NCBI GenBank assembly: GCA_013399305.1
Contig: VXAI01000180.1
Span: forward strand, 358,712-422,711
Reading direction: 5' to 3'
DNA from: Rostratula benghalensis
Lineage: Eukaryota > Chordata > Aves > Charadriiformes > Rostratulidae
Length of the DNA stretch: 64,000 nucleotides
Numbering within the stretch: the stretch's first letter is position 1; the number at the start of each line of letters is the position of its first letter. Both the position numbers and the translations under genes were made by a program. This document shows positions 11,001 to 22,202 of the stretch, in pieces. Below the pieces are notes generated by a model. That model did no database searches. It was not told the origin of the DNA and saw only the letters and a program-made list of their open reading frames with translations.

Positions 11001-14000
11001 CCCAGAGGCACAGGATGCCTTTTACCTAACTCTAGCATTTAGGTGTTACCCCCCAAAATGGCTTCTGGGCTTACTGTAGGCAATGGAGAAGACTGTTGTC
11101 TAAGATACTGAAGATTAATTGTTCTCCTGAACATGTTTCCACTGACAACAGAAGCAGGCTAATCAGATAGCACACTGGCCTAGGAAATGTATCAATTGTA
11201 ACTAATGGTAAAGCAATATGGAAAAGATCACAGTTTAACCATACACTCAAACTGTATGCCAAACTATGGATTGCATTCACTCAGACATGTATAGATAAAC
11301 ACATAAATATAATTCCTATATATCTCCTAACTTAATATCTAGAAGGAAATGAATCCAAGGAAAATTTGAGCAATTGGTTTTACTATTTTTTCTATTTTAA
11401 ATGCCATATTATCTCCTCTGCTATAGTATTTGAGATGACACCTATATTTAATATATATCCTTATGATATCACTCTGAAGGAAGTAAGGGAATATGAGCCC
11501 CATTTCACAGCTGATAGAGTGTGACAGACCAACTAATGCCTGAATTTAGGCTCCATTCTCTGATTTCAGTATTGTTAGATGGTGACAAATTGAATAAACT
11601 TATAGAGGGACCTATAGCAAGCACCAGGTACCCTTCTTTCCCTCTTTTTTTTTTTTTTTTTGCAATGTATTGTCTGAGAGAGTCTGCTGGCTCATCATTC
11701 TTAGTTTAGATGATGTGCATTTTTTTCCTTGGATGGGTTCTGCTAACACCTATGTCTCGAACGCAGCCTTGAATAATCATCCAGTATCGAGAAAGAAAGT
11801 GAATATAAATGGCTTGTTAATTTCTGAGAGATGGAAGACAGGGATATTTAAAAAAAATACAACTTTTCCTTTCTTTTTTTCTTCTCTGGGATTTTCCTTC
11901 ACTTTTTTATTTCTGTCCCAATTTTTCTCCCTTGGGTCTTCTATTTTCCCTCAAACATCAGTTTTGAAGGGCTTAGGCAGTGTATTTTTCCTTCCTGTTT
12001 TGGTACCACAAATAATGTGTACCAGTATCTACTTTTTTTTTGTTTACTTGAGGAAGAAACTTGGTGTGCAAAGTATTTATGGCTGGGGGGATGAACCATG
12101 CTCTGGAGAATCCTCTCTCCTCCTCTTGACTGTGGAAGGGGTCCAGCACTTTGCTGACATGCCGAGTTAAGTGTGATGAGTATGGGCCAAGGAGTCTCTA
12201 GCCAATTAATTAGGTGCTAACGAAGAGTAGCCTGCTGCAAAAGAATAGTTTAACAAGTAATTCAGATGAAGATTACTCTTATTTAATAATTAGACCCTGC
12301 CACCATCCCACCCCCCCAAAAAAAAAAAAAAAGTGCTGTTCATGCAAACACAGACACTGGGCATGCTTTGGTTTCATTCGCAGTCCACATCAGTACTGGT
12401 CTTCCTAAATCTATCCCATGACAACAGATAAGTGTATCCATTGTGTAGGGGGTTAATTATACTCCTAAATTCATGACTGTAAGTTTCCCAATAATTTCAC
12501 TGAAGTTTGGGTCAACTTCTGAAGTACCAGGGATGTAATGTTTTCTTTTGGTTGTTAAGAAGTCAAGTTCCTTAAGGATTTAATTTGGTTTACTTTCTCT
12601 TCTGCTACCTCAGGAATAATGTGGTAGAAACAACACTGTTAACTCCTACAGCCCGAGTTGTGCAAGACACGTGGCCAGACTGAAGCAGGTTTGGGACTTC
12701 TCCTTATCATTTTCTACCAATTTCTGTTAAGACTTGGGAGCCAGGACTGCATTAGTATGTTCAAACGGACGGACAAGTTTCACTCTGCTGTCTTGGTTGG
12801 GAGAGAGAGGAGAATCTCCTTTTTCTTTTCTCAGCACTCAGCCTGTGCTGGGCACCAACAGGGGACTTGCAGGGTCCCCTTAAAGGTTTGAAAAGTGTCA
12901 TCTCTAAAAGACTCTTGGCAAGACCTGCAATCCCCTAAGACACTGCTAAAAATCTTTCAGGAATGCCTGTTTCTTATCTCTTAGTGATGGTGGCAAGTGG
13001 CTGGTCCCTTCAGAGCGGGTCCTGTGGGCAGGAGGGTACTCCTCTTCTCTCCCCCAAGGATGAATATCTGTCCACGAGGTGGTTCCACTGGTGTTCGGCT
13101 GTGTCGATGGAAGGAATCTGCCTGTAGTGACACAGGAATGGCAAGGTCAGGGAGAAAGAAAAGAGTTTGCAGGGCTTTTGCTCTCAGTGGGGGAAAATTA
13201 AAGGTGGCTTGTGTTATAAAATATTAAATAGTGATTTAATCAGCAGCGAGATGTGTAAGTGAGCTTAATTAGAAATACATATTATTCTTTGACTTTAAAG
13301 CACAAAATGAAAAATTAAAGCAATCTTAGAGGATATGTAATCAGCGAGGAATAATATGTTGGAAAATGAGCCTGATGTTGTAATTGGTGTATGCAATTAA
13401 AATTAATTAATTTTAGTTAGCATACATGCATGCAAATATGAAATCAACGAATTTCAGATATTAAACTCATAATTATAGTGATACTATTGCCAGAGCTAGT
13501 GATAGAGGAATTGACTTTTCAATGGTAAATACTTGCTCTTCAGATTTGAGGTCTATTCTCTCTGCTATTGTGTCAAGCTGAAATCTGATGATTAAAACTA
13601 TCTGATCAGCCACGATTAAAACAACTTTTTAGAATCCCCCTCATTTTCCTTTGCACTTCCCAACTTCTCAGCCATATCAGTCATACGCAGCTAAGGGATA
13701 ACTGCAAGACGTTTTTCCATGAAGAGCAATTTGAGTTTGAGAAGTTCCCACCCATGCACTGACTGGTTGATGTACTGGTTGATAAACCTCTCAGCCCCTA
13801 GACTGCTCTCCCTGTCTCTTTGCTAGTATGGATTTGCAGAACTGTGCTCTGAGTCTGCTCGTTCAATGATCCAGGTTTGTGAAAGTAAATCCTCCCTCTG
13901 GTTTCTATGCAGATTATTTCATTCTTTAATCAGTATTCACCAAGCAAAGTGATTTTCTTTATTTCACCTACAAACAAACCCCACAATGCCAGCAACCCCA

Positions 14001-14584
14001 TTCATCCAGTATGTGGGAATTATATGAAGCAGCAGCCCTCTCAGCTCTGGTCAAAATTTGCTTTGAGTCTCTGTGGTTCCGTGCTGAGGAGCCTGACATA
14101 CTGTTACAAAAGCTGCTGCTTTTCCAAAAGTCATCCAAGGTAACATAGGAGCATTTCTAACACAGAACGATTCTACTGCTACTAAAACGAACGAAAAGTC
14201 TAAAGCATCACAAGTATGGTAACTCTAAAACTGCAGCTATTATTAAACAATAGATAGGGTACGTTATGCTCTAACATTTTTGGATGCAGTTTAGCCTAGC
14301 AGCCAGCAGCCTCTTAATCCCCTTCAGATTATATATGCAATCCAAAACAGAAAGCGGACCCCTGTTGGCTTGAAGTGTCACTTAAAAACAAAAAAAAAGG
14401 GCCTTTTATATAGCTTTAAAGTAAGCTTCCCTGTTCTCCCGTGTTAAAAATATACATCGAATGAGAATTCAAGGGCAATCTCGAAGTGTGCTGATGGAAT
14501 GAGAAGATGTGCTGATGAGTGAGAAGGAGGGCAGAGCTTCCCTGCTCCTGCCTGTTGGGTACCTGTGTATCTGGCACACCGGGA
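8063..14584. other. Long unique noncoding stretch
   Basis: No gene or transposon is recognised. The longest frame, 11,670-12,170 (+), translates to a low-complexity phenylalanine-, leucine- and serine-rich peptide caused by poly-T runs; it is not credible as a gene. T-runs lie near 11,646-11,662 and 12,031, and an A-run near 12,317-12,332. The most structured part is the AT-rich block at 13,205-13,500, listed separately. Confidence 0.55.
13205..13500. promoter_or_regulatory. Candidate conserved noncoding element / enhancer
   Basis: This AT-rich but not low-complexity block has many homeodomain-type cores (TTAATTAG near 13,265; TAATTG at 13,383; TAATTA within 13,398-13,415). It also has an 18-bp perfect palindrome (13,398-13,415) and a POU octamer ATGCAAAT at 13,430-13,437 preceded by CATGCATG. 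It has no transposon similarity and few CpGs. The composition resembles vertebrate developmental enhancers in gene deserts. This is a pattern-based inference, because conservation cannot be tested here. Confidence 0.3.
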
Positions 14585-14690
14585 TCCACAGAGTCACAGA
14601 ATGGTTCGAGTTGGAAGGGACCTTAAAGATCATCAAGTTCCAACCCCCCTGCCAAGGTGAGGGACACCTCCTACCAGACCACCATGCCTT
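14585..14690 (-). mobile_element. CR1 LINE 3' end, short minus-strand copy
   Basis: On the plus strand it reads 'cagagtcacagaatggttcg', 'gttggaagggaccttaaaga', 'tcatcaagttccaacccccc' and 'gagggacacctcctaccaga', the reverse complement of the CR1 3' terminus. About 100 bases are kept and the 5' truncation is abrupt. Confidence 0.88.
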
Positions 14691-17600
14691 TGGTTTTCAT
14701 TTACTCCAATATTCTCTCCTCTTCTGGTAGTGATGTATTCATTGAAAATGTGTTCACTAAAGCTTCCAGCTATTTAAAAGCAGCCCTTTCTCACACGGGG
14801 TATCTGTGAGGGCTCACCTGGTTTACAGGAGTGAGGTGCTCGGAGAGGGTGTGGGGATCTTTGAAGGACAATGAGGTGGGTATCACTGCCAGCTCACCTC
14901 ATCTGTAGTGTCTGTAGGCTCAGCAGGGAGAGCTGGAGCTGCTGTTACTCCCTGTTCCTCTCCCTATTTGGAGTACTCCTAGGTTTTTATTTCAATGTCA
15001 CTCCACCTTTTTTTTTTTTTTTTTTTTTACACTGTAGCCTTGTTTGTGTGCAGACTGTATATTAAATGCTAACTAATGTTTTGAAGGCATGAGAACTTGG
15101 CCATGCAGGTAGTCTGGGCTGAAGGATCGTGTTTGTGTAAAAATGGAACCTGAGCAGAGTTACGAAATCGCCAGGAAAATGTCTGATTTGTCTAAGCATT
15201 GCCCCTTTTATCTGCTGCACGCAGTAGCAACAGGAATCAAAGCAGCAAAAACTTTCCATCATCTCAGGACAAAGGTGCCTGTTTGATTCGGCTTCAAGGG
15301 CTGCATGCACAATCAGACCCCTGGAGATGCTGAAAGGCAGGAACCAGAGAGATGCTTCAACAGAGTTCACAGGGAGGAAGCTGCCTGCATGGAAAGAAAA
15401 AGAATGAGAAGGGAAATGAAAAAAAGAAAAAAAAAATGGGGTGGGACATGAATATGCTCAGAGGTCATAGAAAGGTCTAAAAGGGGAAGAAGATATTCAG
15501 AAAGACACTTGGAATGGAAATATGGTTGCTATTAAAACAAAACAGAGCCATTACTTAGGTTTAATGAAGCTGAATTTAATCAAGAAGGAATTGAACAAAC
15601 TGTTTGATGATGGCACATTGTAACATAACACAGTGTGGCAGAGCTTGGCAAAACGGTGCAAACGTTGTCCCTGCCTCCACAGGCAGGGAGGTGGAGGAGG
15701 CAACCTGCACAGCGACACAGCTCCTGGCTGGGGCAGGAAGGGTCAGGTCTCCTGGGCCCTCTTTCCCTGGAAAGCACGGATCTCAGGTGCTGGCGTGGGA
15801 GGGAGAGGAGGGAATGTCTTGGGGCACTGTGTTGGTGTCAGCTGGAAGTGAGAAGAGTCGAGCAGGGAGCAGCCAGGTGATTAAATAAATCTCCTTTGTT
15901 CACTGGGCTGCAGCTTGCTTTCTCCAAGGGTCTCCTGCCTGTTTTCTCAGAGATGGAAGCCTCTGCGATCCCGCCCCCCTGTTGAAAACCAAGACTTCGC
16001 GGATAACAGTGGTAATATTAGACAAATCAGGCGTGATCACCCCAAATTCTGGGTGGAGAACTCTGCCTCTGTGCATAGGCTTGGGCTGCACACTCTGTTG
16101 GTCAGAAGGATATGGAGCAGGAGGGGTATAACAGGCTGTGTGACACCCTGGCCACCCTGCTATCACCTTTCACGCTGAGGTGTCACCCTGAGCAAGTGTT
16201 TGAAAAGCGGAGTAGTGCAAAAGTAATTACAGAGCTACGTTTTGGGGTCAAATGACTGAGTCTGGATTGATTCTGGAAGAGATTCTTTGGACGTTTCCTG
16301 ATAAGGATTCTGCAGCTTGCCATGTTTATGCTTGCTCTAGCCGATCTGCTCCTGACAGTGTGGTTCTTTTCTGGCTGAATATAAGGCATGGAAAAAAAGA
16401 GCTGCATCCAGAAGATCCACAGGCCCTACCTCCTGCAAGGTTGGCACATGCCAGAGTGAAAAGGGTGGTTCAAGAGGGGGGCAACCCTCCAGCCCCTCAG
16501 ATGCTGTGGATCTGCCTCTGCCTTTTCAGGGCTGCCTCTGCGTCCCAGTGCTCCGTGCTGCCCCTGCTCAGCACTTCCTGGGGGTTTCCCTTGTGGCAGA
16601 ACGGCATCTCTCAGAGCAAGACGGAGAATCTGAGGAGGCATCGACTTGCACCAGATTTCTGTGGCAGCAGCATTTAGGGGCGAGATAGAGAAGAGATTGG
16701 TGAGGCTCCATGGTGTGGGGGTCGGTGGCCATGAAACCTGAGTGAGTGGAAGAACGGGTAGGAGCTTCATTTGCTGTCTTTGTGTTTGGGCAGCAGGTGT
16801 AAAGAAGTTAGTGATTCAGTTGCCTGTGTGGCTCTACAGTCACCCTGCTTTTCTGGCATTTCACTTCCACGTGGCGAAAGGTACAAGCACAGCTGGGTCA
16901 CTATGGGGGAGTTGGGATTCCCCCCCCCCCGAGTGAGTGAAAACCAAGGGACTGGTCTCTGCTGCTTTAGTATGTAGATGTATTACTCTCATCAAATTTT
17001 ACTATCAAAAGTCTGAAGGTAGAGTTTACAGCAGGCCGTTATTCCAGTTTTATGCCCTGGTAACTTTGACATAAGGCTTTAAGAAGGAATGCTTCTGAAG
17101 TCACCTAATTTTGCCCTCTTTTCCATCAACAGCTGTTGTTGGTAGCTGCAGTAAAAACAAATTCTGATGTGTGAAAACAACATGCTTTGTTTGCTTTTCA
17201 ACATAGAGAGATTAAAGGAAATAGTGTGATAGTTATTAATTTTGCTCTTTTAAGTGAATCTGCACATTTTTCATCTGTCCCCACTCCTCCTTTTGCTGCA
17301 AAAGATGTTTTCTTTTTAACTTATGTTGACCTGATAGCTATATCTTACGGCTGGAAATCCCTGTCCTATTCCTCCAGCCAAAGTGTAAAATAAATGCAAG
17401 AGACAAAATCTTGAATCTACATAAAGACCTGAGGAAGGAAGAGAGGGGTCACTCTGAAACCTCTAACATCCTAGCCTTTTATGAGAGCACTACTAACATC
17501 TGATCAAGAGAAATAAGCTTTGCTTGTTATTTCTTGAGTCTCATGATCCCTCAGCTGATACCAAACTTTTTGCTGGGTCTTGAAATGAAAGTTATCAATA

Positions 17601-18749
17601 GAAAGTAATTTATTGTTTGCATTACGTTCTGTTGTGACTAGTCATCAGTGAGTTTAATCATCACCACCTAATCTTGGGGAAAAAGGGCATTTAATGGGAA
17701 GGCATGGTGGCATTAGCTCACTGGTGTTCTAGGTATCTACCTGCTTGGCCTCCTGCAGAGCTTACTTGTCTTAGCTTTGTGCTTAGATGATGGGTATGTT
17801 GTCAGTCTCAGGGATCAAAATGGGCAGAAATTTAGTCATATTGTAGTGTTACTTCCCAGAACATGAAGCAGATGGAGTGACAGTTTCCAAGCGTATAGGC
17901 TGCAGGAAAAATAAGTTTGATTGAGTACCCTTAAATTTTAATTTTGGGCAGAGGTAGTGGTGGGGAACAAGGGTAATTGTGGATGTTGAAAAGGCAGGCT
18001 CCTGCCAATGATGAGATTTTCAAAAATTGGTTAGGTTAATATGTTTAAATTAAAACTGAATGCATGGTTTAATCAGGTGCCCCCAGGAGCAAAAAGAAAA
18101 TGCCAAGTATTGTGTGACTAGTGAAAAAAACCCTAAAAGTCTCCAACCTGCATTTACTTAAGTCCCTGGAGCTGAATTGTGTTTTGGAGAAGATCTTTTC
18201 TTAAAGTGGTGAGAAGTAAAGAGAGAGCTGGAGCTGAAGGAACACAGGTGGAAAGTATATTTTAAAAGAGAGAACTAAGGAGTAGTAGGAGAATTGCATT
18301 CTTATTACTGGCTGCCTTTTAAATGATTTGTAGGTTTGTTAAATAGTCTTGTGTCATAGCTGTGCCAGGATCCTAAATATTTCAAGCTGTTCTTCTAAAG
18401 CCACTGTTGAAGAAAGGACGCGGGGTTTCCTGGTAGGTCTACATGCTTGACTTGGAACACATTTTTCTAGTCTGTGCTGCTGGGGGCAATATGTGCAGGT
18501 TCTCTAGGCCATGACCAGTATGGGCCAGAATATTTTACTGGTGCTTGAGGGGGTACTTGAGCAGCTAAGGATTTTCAGAGAGCAAGGGCCTTTTCTCTGG
18601 GATGCATCTTCTCACATGATGGGCTTTGGGGCTGAGATGACTCTGGTACCATACTCAGGGCAGCACCTCAGTTATACTGCTGAGAGCCTTTGCAGGCAGG
18701 TAACAGGAGAGACTCAAAGAATCCCTCGAAGCCATTGCATTCAACACAT
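14691..18749. other. Unique noncoding stretch
   Basis: No gene is recognised. It holds a 22-24 base T-run near 15,008-15,030, an A-rich tract at 15,419-15,436 and a run of 11 C at 16,920-16,930. The frames at 15.6-16.7 kb (up to 141 codons, overlapping on both strands) lie in a locally GC-richer segment but show no family similarity, signal peptide or splice structure. Confidence 0.5.
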
Positions 18750-18892
18750 TCAAGGAAACATTCAAGGTCAGGTTGGACAGGGCTCTGAACAACGTGGTCT
18801 AGTTGAAGATGTCCCTCATGGCAGGGGAGGTTGAACTAGATGACCTTTAAAGGTTCCTTCCAACCCAAACTCATCTATGATTCTATCTACAG
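18750..18892 (+). mobile_element. CR1 LINE 3' end, short copy
   Basis: The sequence runs 'cattcaaggtcaggttggac', 'agggctctgaacaacgtggt', 'ggaggttgaactagatgacc', 'ttccttccaacccaaactca', then 'tctatgattctatct'. This is the final ~140 bases of a CR1 copy, of a different subfamily from those at 6.4 and 7.7 kb. Confidence 0.88.
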
Positions 18893-20690
18893 GCTGCCCT
18901 ACTCTAAATTAACTTCACTGCGGTCCTTGCAGGTGGAACTGTAAACTGTGAATCTCGCACATCACATTGAAGGGCCTTAAGAGCCTTGGATTGATTTAAC
19001 AGGCACAAAACAATAGTAATAAATCGCTGGAGAACTAACCAAAGAACTTCTGCAGCTGTGACAATTGATTTGAAATCTATCATTACCAAACACAAAGGTG
19101 GCAACACATCCCTTTTCCCAGTTCCTTGTAATTTTGGCAAACTTCAGCAATTTGGGAAAAAAATTTTCACACTAGGTGTCTGCCTCAGACTGATGGTTTG
19201 ATAATTTTGCTGGTGCTTTGTTTCTTCTTTATGTTATTTTGAAGAATTTTCTGTACCTTCTTTCCTTGTGTTTCATGTTTCTATTTCTGCTGAAAGCTGA
19301 AAATTTTTTTTCCCTATTTTTTATAGGGGAACAATGGAAGGAAAGGCTTTCATTGTCACTTGAAGGTTAATTGGGGTGCTCTTTGGGGCATTCATCTTGG
19401 GATAGCAATGCCCAGATGATGAAAGAAAAAATGTACTCTTGCCAAGGCATCGACCTGGCAAAGCACTGGTGTTTGATGGGGCTGCGCATTCGCTCTGATT
19501 TCCCTGCTTCCTTGAAACAAAGGGAGAAGCCTCCAACTGCAATGCAGATTCCTTCTCCTGTCTCAGACCCACCTCAAAGATCACACGCAGCTCTGCTCAT
19601 ACCCCCGTGCCTGTTTATCACTACGGATCTGATCACTGCCAGCACTTGGGGTCTTTAGTCTGATAAAACTGACAGGAAACGCTTATGCATACCATTAGGA
19701 AGGCAATATTCCATATGTTCTCTAATTGGTTTGAATTTATCCCATTATTTCAACATTTAAATGTTGCTGAACGTAATTTAGATGTGTCAGGCTCATAAAG
19801 TGTAGGCTCTGGTGGGAGTTCATTATTGAAAAAAGATACATCCACGAAGGCTTTTTCTGGCTCCTGGCCCAAACCCTCAGCCTTTTGCTCACTTCACGTG
19901 TGGCTTTTGTCCGCCAGCTGTACTCCTACATCCACGCTGAAGTCATCTCTGACACATTCTTTTTATCGCTTCCCTCTCAGTATAATACTTTTTTTTTCCC
20001 CCCATGTCACATGGTGTGTATGTCATTTGTTTATTTAGGAGAGGAGTAGCTCATTCAGAATGAGGAGTTGACATCCAGAGTAAAGAAAACACTTTTGTGA
20101 GGATGCTGATAGATACGAACAGCTTTCTTCAGTTTTTCTGACTGCCCGGCTGATGCAATGAAGCCTGACAGTTACCATCTTTTAATCTGGGTGTTGTGAT
20201 CAGTGCTAATATCTAGTTATTGGAACCCATGAAAGAGGTGCTTGTTCTTCCTCTTGTGGGAATCCGTGGTCTGTGAACACTACAGACACTGAGAGTTTTT
20301 CTTTCTCTTTATTCCCATTTAATCTCTAATGTGGCAATTTGGAAGGTGATATGAAGGTTTGGGGCTGCGTGGTTTTGTGATGTATTTCTGCAACAGCAAA
20401 AGTCACCCTGAGGGAAGTCTTGAGTGCCATCACAGAAGAGGTGTGAAAGCACGCTAATGCCTTCAACACATATGCACTCCCACGGCATTATGGGTAATGA
20501 AGGACTGAAGCTGCAAGGAATTGGCTTGCTTTCATCATCTCTGTAAGAAAAAAAAATTATATGACTGTCTTGCAAATATTAGTAAGCAGAAGTTAGGTCA
20601 TTCCTGCCCTTTAAGGGGTCAAAAGGTTTATCCACACACTGCTTTATATAGCCTTCCTCTTCTATATGATATAGACATTCTGTAATGGTT
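18893..20690. other. Unique noncoding stretch
   Basis: No gene or repeat is recognised apart from T-runs near 19,302 and 19,989. Open frames of 70-95 codons show no domains. Confidence 0.55.
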
Positions 20691-20693
20691 TAT

Positions 20694-21351
20694 GGTCCCG
20701 TCCTCTTCAGTGGGTCCTCAATGACCTGGATGAAGGGACAGAGAGCACCCTCAGCACGTTTGCTGATGACACACCACTGGGAGGGGTGGCTGACACCAAA
20801 ACGCTGTGCTGCCATCCAGCGAGACCTGGACAGGCTGGAGAGTTGGGCAGAGAGGAACCCTGTGAAATTCAACCAGGGCCAGTGTAGGTGCTGCACCTGG
20901 GGAGGAAGAACCCCCTGCACCAGGACAGGTTGGGGTCTGACCTGCTGGAGAGCAGCTCTGAGGAACAAGACCTGGGAGTCCTGGGGGACAATAGGATGTC
21001 CGTGAGCCAGCAATGGGCCCTGGTGGCTAAGAAGGCCAATGGCATCCTGGGGGGGGGCATCAGGAAGAGTGTGAGCAGCAGGTGGAGGGAGGTCATCCTG
21101 CCCCTCTGCTCTCCTTCTGGGGGAGGCCCCATCTGGAGCACTGGCTCCAGTTCTGGGCTCCCCAGTTCAAGGACAGGGAACTGCTGGAGAGGGTACAGCA
21201 GAGGGCTACAAGGCTGTGATGAGGGTCCTGCAGTATCTCTCTGAGGAGGAAAGGCTGAGGGACTTGGGGCTTTTTAGTCTGGAGAAGAGAAGGCTGAAGG
21301 GGGATCTGATCAACAGGAGGATGGGGCCAGTCTTTTTCCAGTGGTGCCCAG
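20694..21351 (+). mobile_element. CR1 LINE copy, left part (ORF2 end and 3' UTR), split by an LTR
   Basis: This is the left part of the longest CR1 copy. It encodes the end of the reverse transcriptase, including the catalytic FADD motif at 20,759-20,770 (STFADDTPLGGVADT). A frameshift near 20,795 puts the following CAAIQRDLDRLESWAERN segment into a different frame, so the copy is not functional. At about 21,314 it lacks roughly 28 bases that the sister copies at 31.0 and 37.1 kb have between 'gatctgatcaa' and 'ggatggggccag'. It stops at CCCAG, where the LTR is inserted, and resumes at 21,706. Confidence 0.93.
21348..21351. repeat. Target-site duplication, left copy (CCAG)
   Basis: CCAG precedes the LTR and is repeated at 21,702-21,705. 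The uninterrupted CR1 reads CCCAGTG..., so this is host (CR1) sequence duplicated on insertion. Because the LTR begins with TG, a 6-bp duplication (CCAGTG) fits equally well at the base level. Confidence 0.8.
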
Positions 21352-21701
21352 TGTGAGAAATGCTTACTCACAGAATGTGAAGAGGACAAAGTTTTCAAAG
21401 CAAAGTTATATTTATTAAAACAAAAATGTCGGAGTTAGGTAAGTCAGGCGATTCTCAAGAAAGAGCACACCTGTTACAGAGAGTTCAGGCCTTTTCAGCC
21501 TTCTCCTCAGGTGCCTGGTTCCCTCTCCCCTGTCCCCATTGATGTGATGCTTCAGGGCACACTCTGGCCCTGTCACAGCACACCTGACTCCGCAGATACA
21601 GAGCACGCACTCACACACCCTTTGCACAAAATGGCGGCAACTTGTGAAATGGCTGAACCCCACAAGGTGGCTGAGGCAAAATTGCCGAGTCACTTCTCAC
21701 A
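21352..21701 (-). mobile_element. Solo LTR of an endogenous retrovirus
   Basis: This 350-bp insertion begins TGTGAGAA and ends TTCTCACA, a perfect 8-bp TG...CA terminal inverted repeat, and is flanked by CCAG direct repeats inside a CR1. An AATAAA polyadenylation signal reads on the minus strand at 21,416-21,411, about 60 bases before the minus-strand LTR end, which sets the orientation. No primer-binding site, gag, pol or env sequence is present, so this is a solo LTR left by recombination between the two LTRs of a provirus. The 4-bp duplication with perfect terminal repeats suggests a class I (gamma-like) element; the alternative 6-bp reading would fit a class II element. The family was not identified. 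Confidence 0.85.
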
Positions 21702-21705
21702 CCAG

Positions 21706-21960
21706 TGACAGGACAAGGGGAGACGGGCACAAACTGGAACAGAAGTTGTTCCACGTAAACATCAGGAGGAACTTGTTTCCTGTGAGGGTGGCAGAGGCTG
21801 CCCAGAGAGGTGGTGGAGTCTCCCTCTCTGGAGACATTCAAACTTACCAAGACACGTTCCTGTGGGACCTGCTCTGGGTGGACCTGCTTTGGCAGGGGGT
21901 CAGACGAGATAATCTCCAGAGGTCCCTTCCAACCCCACATCATTCTGGGATTCTGTGAGT
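21706..21960 (+). mobile_element. CR1 LINE copy, right part (3' UTR to 3' end)
   Basis: The CR1 resumes after the LTR with 'acaggacaaggggagacggg', 'cacaaactggaacagaagtt', 'gaggctgcccagagaggtgg', 'gagtctccctctctggagac' and 'aggtcccttccaaccccaca', ending 'gggattctgtgag'. Joined to 20,694-21,351 it makes one CR1 copy of about 910 bp without the LTR. Confidence 0.93.
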
Positions 21961-22162
21961 TTACAGTTGTGCTTTGATGGTGGCCCTCATCGCTGGAAGA
22001 GGAACCAGTTTCCATGTGAGCACTTTCCCTGAATCCAGGAGCTTTGTGTGACTTCTTTAGGACATCATGACAAAGCAGGCTGGCAGTGAGGCCAACGATG
22101 CTATCTAAGGACAAACAAGTAAGAAAAGGTTTTTGAGTAGAGGTATGACTTTTATTAGACTG

Positions 22163-22197
<35 letters not shown>

Positions 22198-22202
22198 AAA
22201 AA
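22163..22202 (+). repeat. (CA)n microsatellite with A-run
   Basis: An uninterrupted CA dinucleotide run of about 15 units is followed by an A10 run. It is likely length-polymorphic. Confidence 0.95.

Noticed and set aside
11670..12170. 166-codon plus-strand open frame
   Set aside because: The peptide is dominated by F, L and S from poly-T tracts, has no recognisable domain and lies in AT-rich unique DNA.
15003..15065. Long T-run ending ACACTGTAG, like a splice acceptor
   Set aside because: The T-run is low-complexity DNA; no donor or meaningful open frame follows.
16252..16770. Overlapping 141- and 114-codon frames on opposite strands
   Set aside because: Neither shows a known domain or splice structure; local GC content explains both.
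21611..22114. 167-codon minus-strand open frame
   Set aside because: It spans the antisense CR1 3' end and part of the LTR, a chance frame across two mobile elements.
22163..22202. Regular repeat array considered as a CRISPR-like structure
   Set aside because: It is a plain CA microsatellite in a vertebrate context with no spacers.
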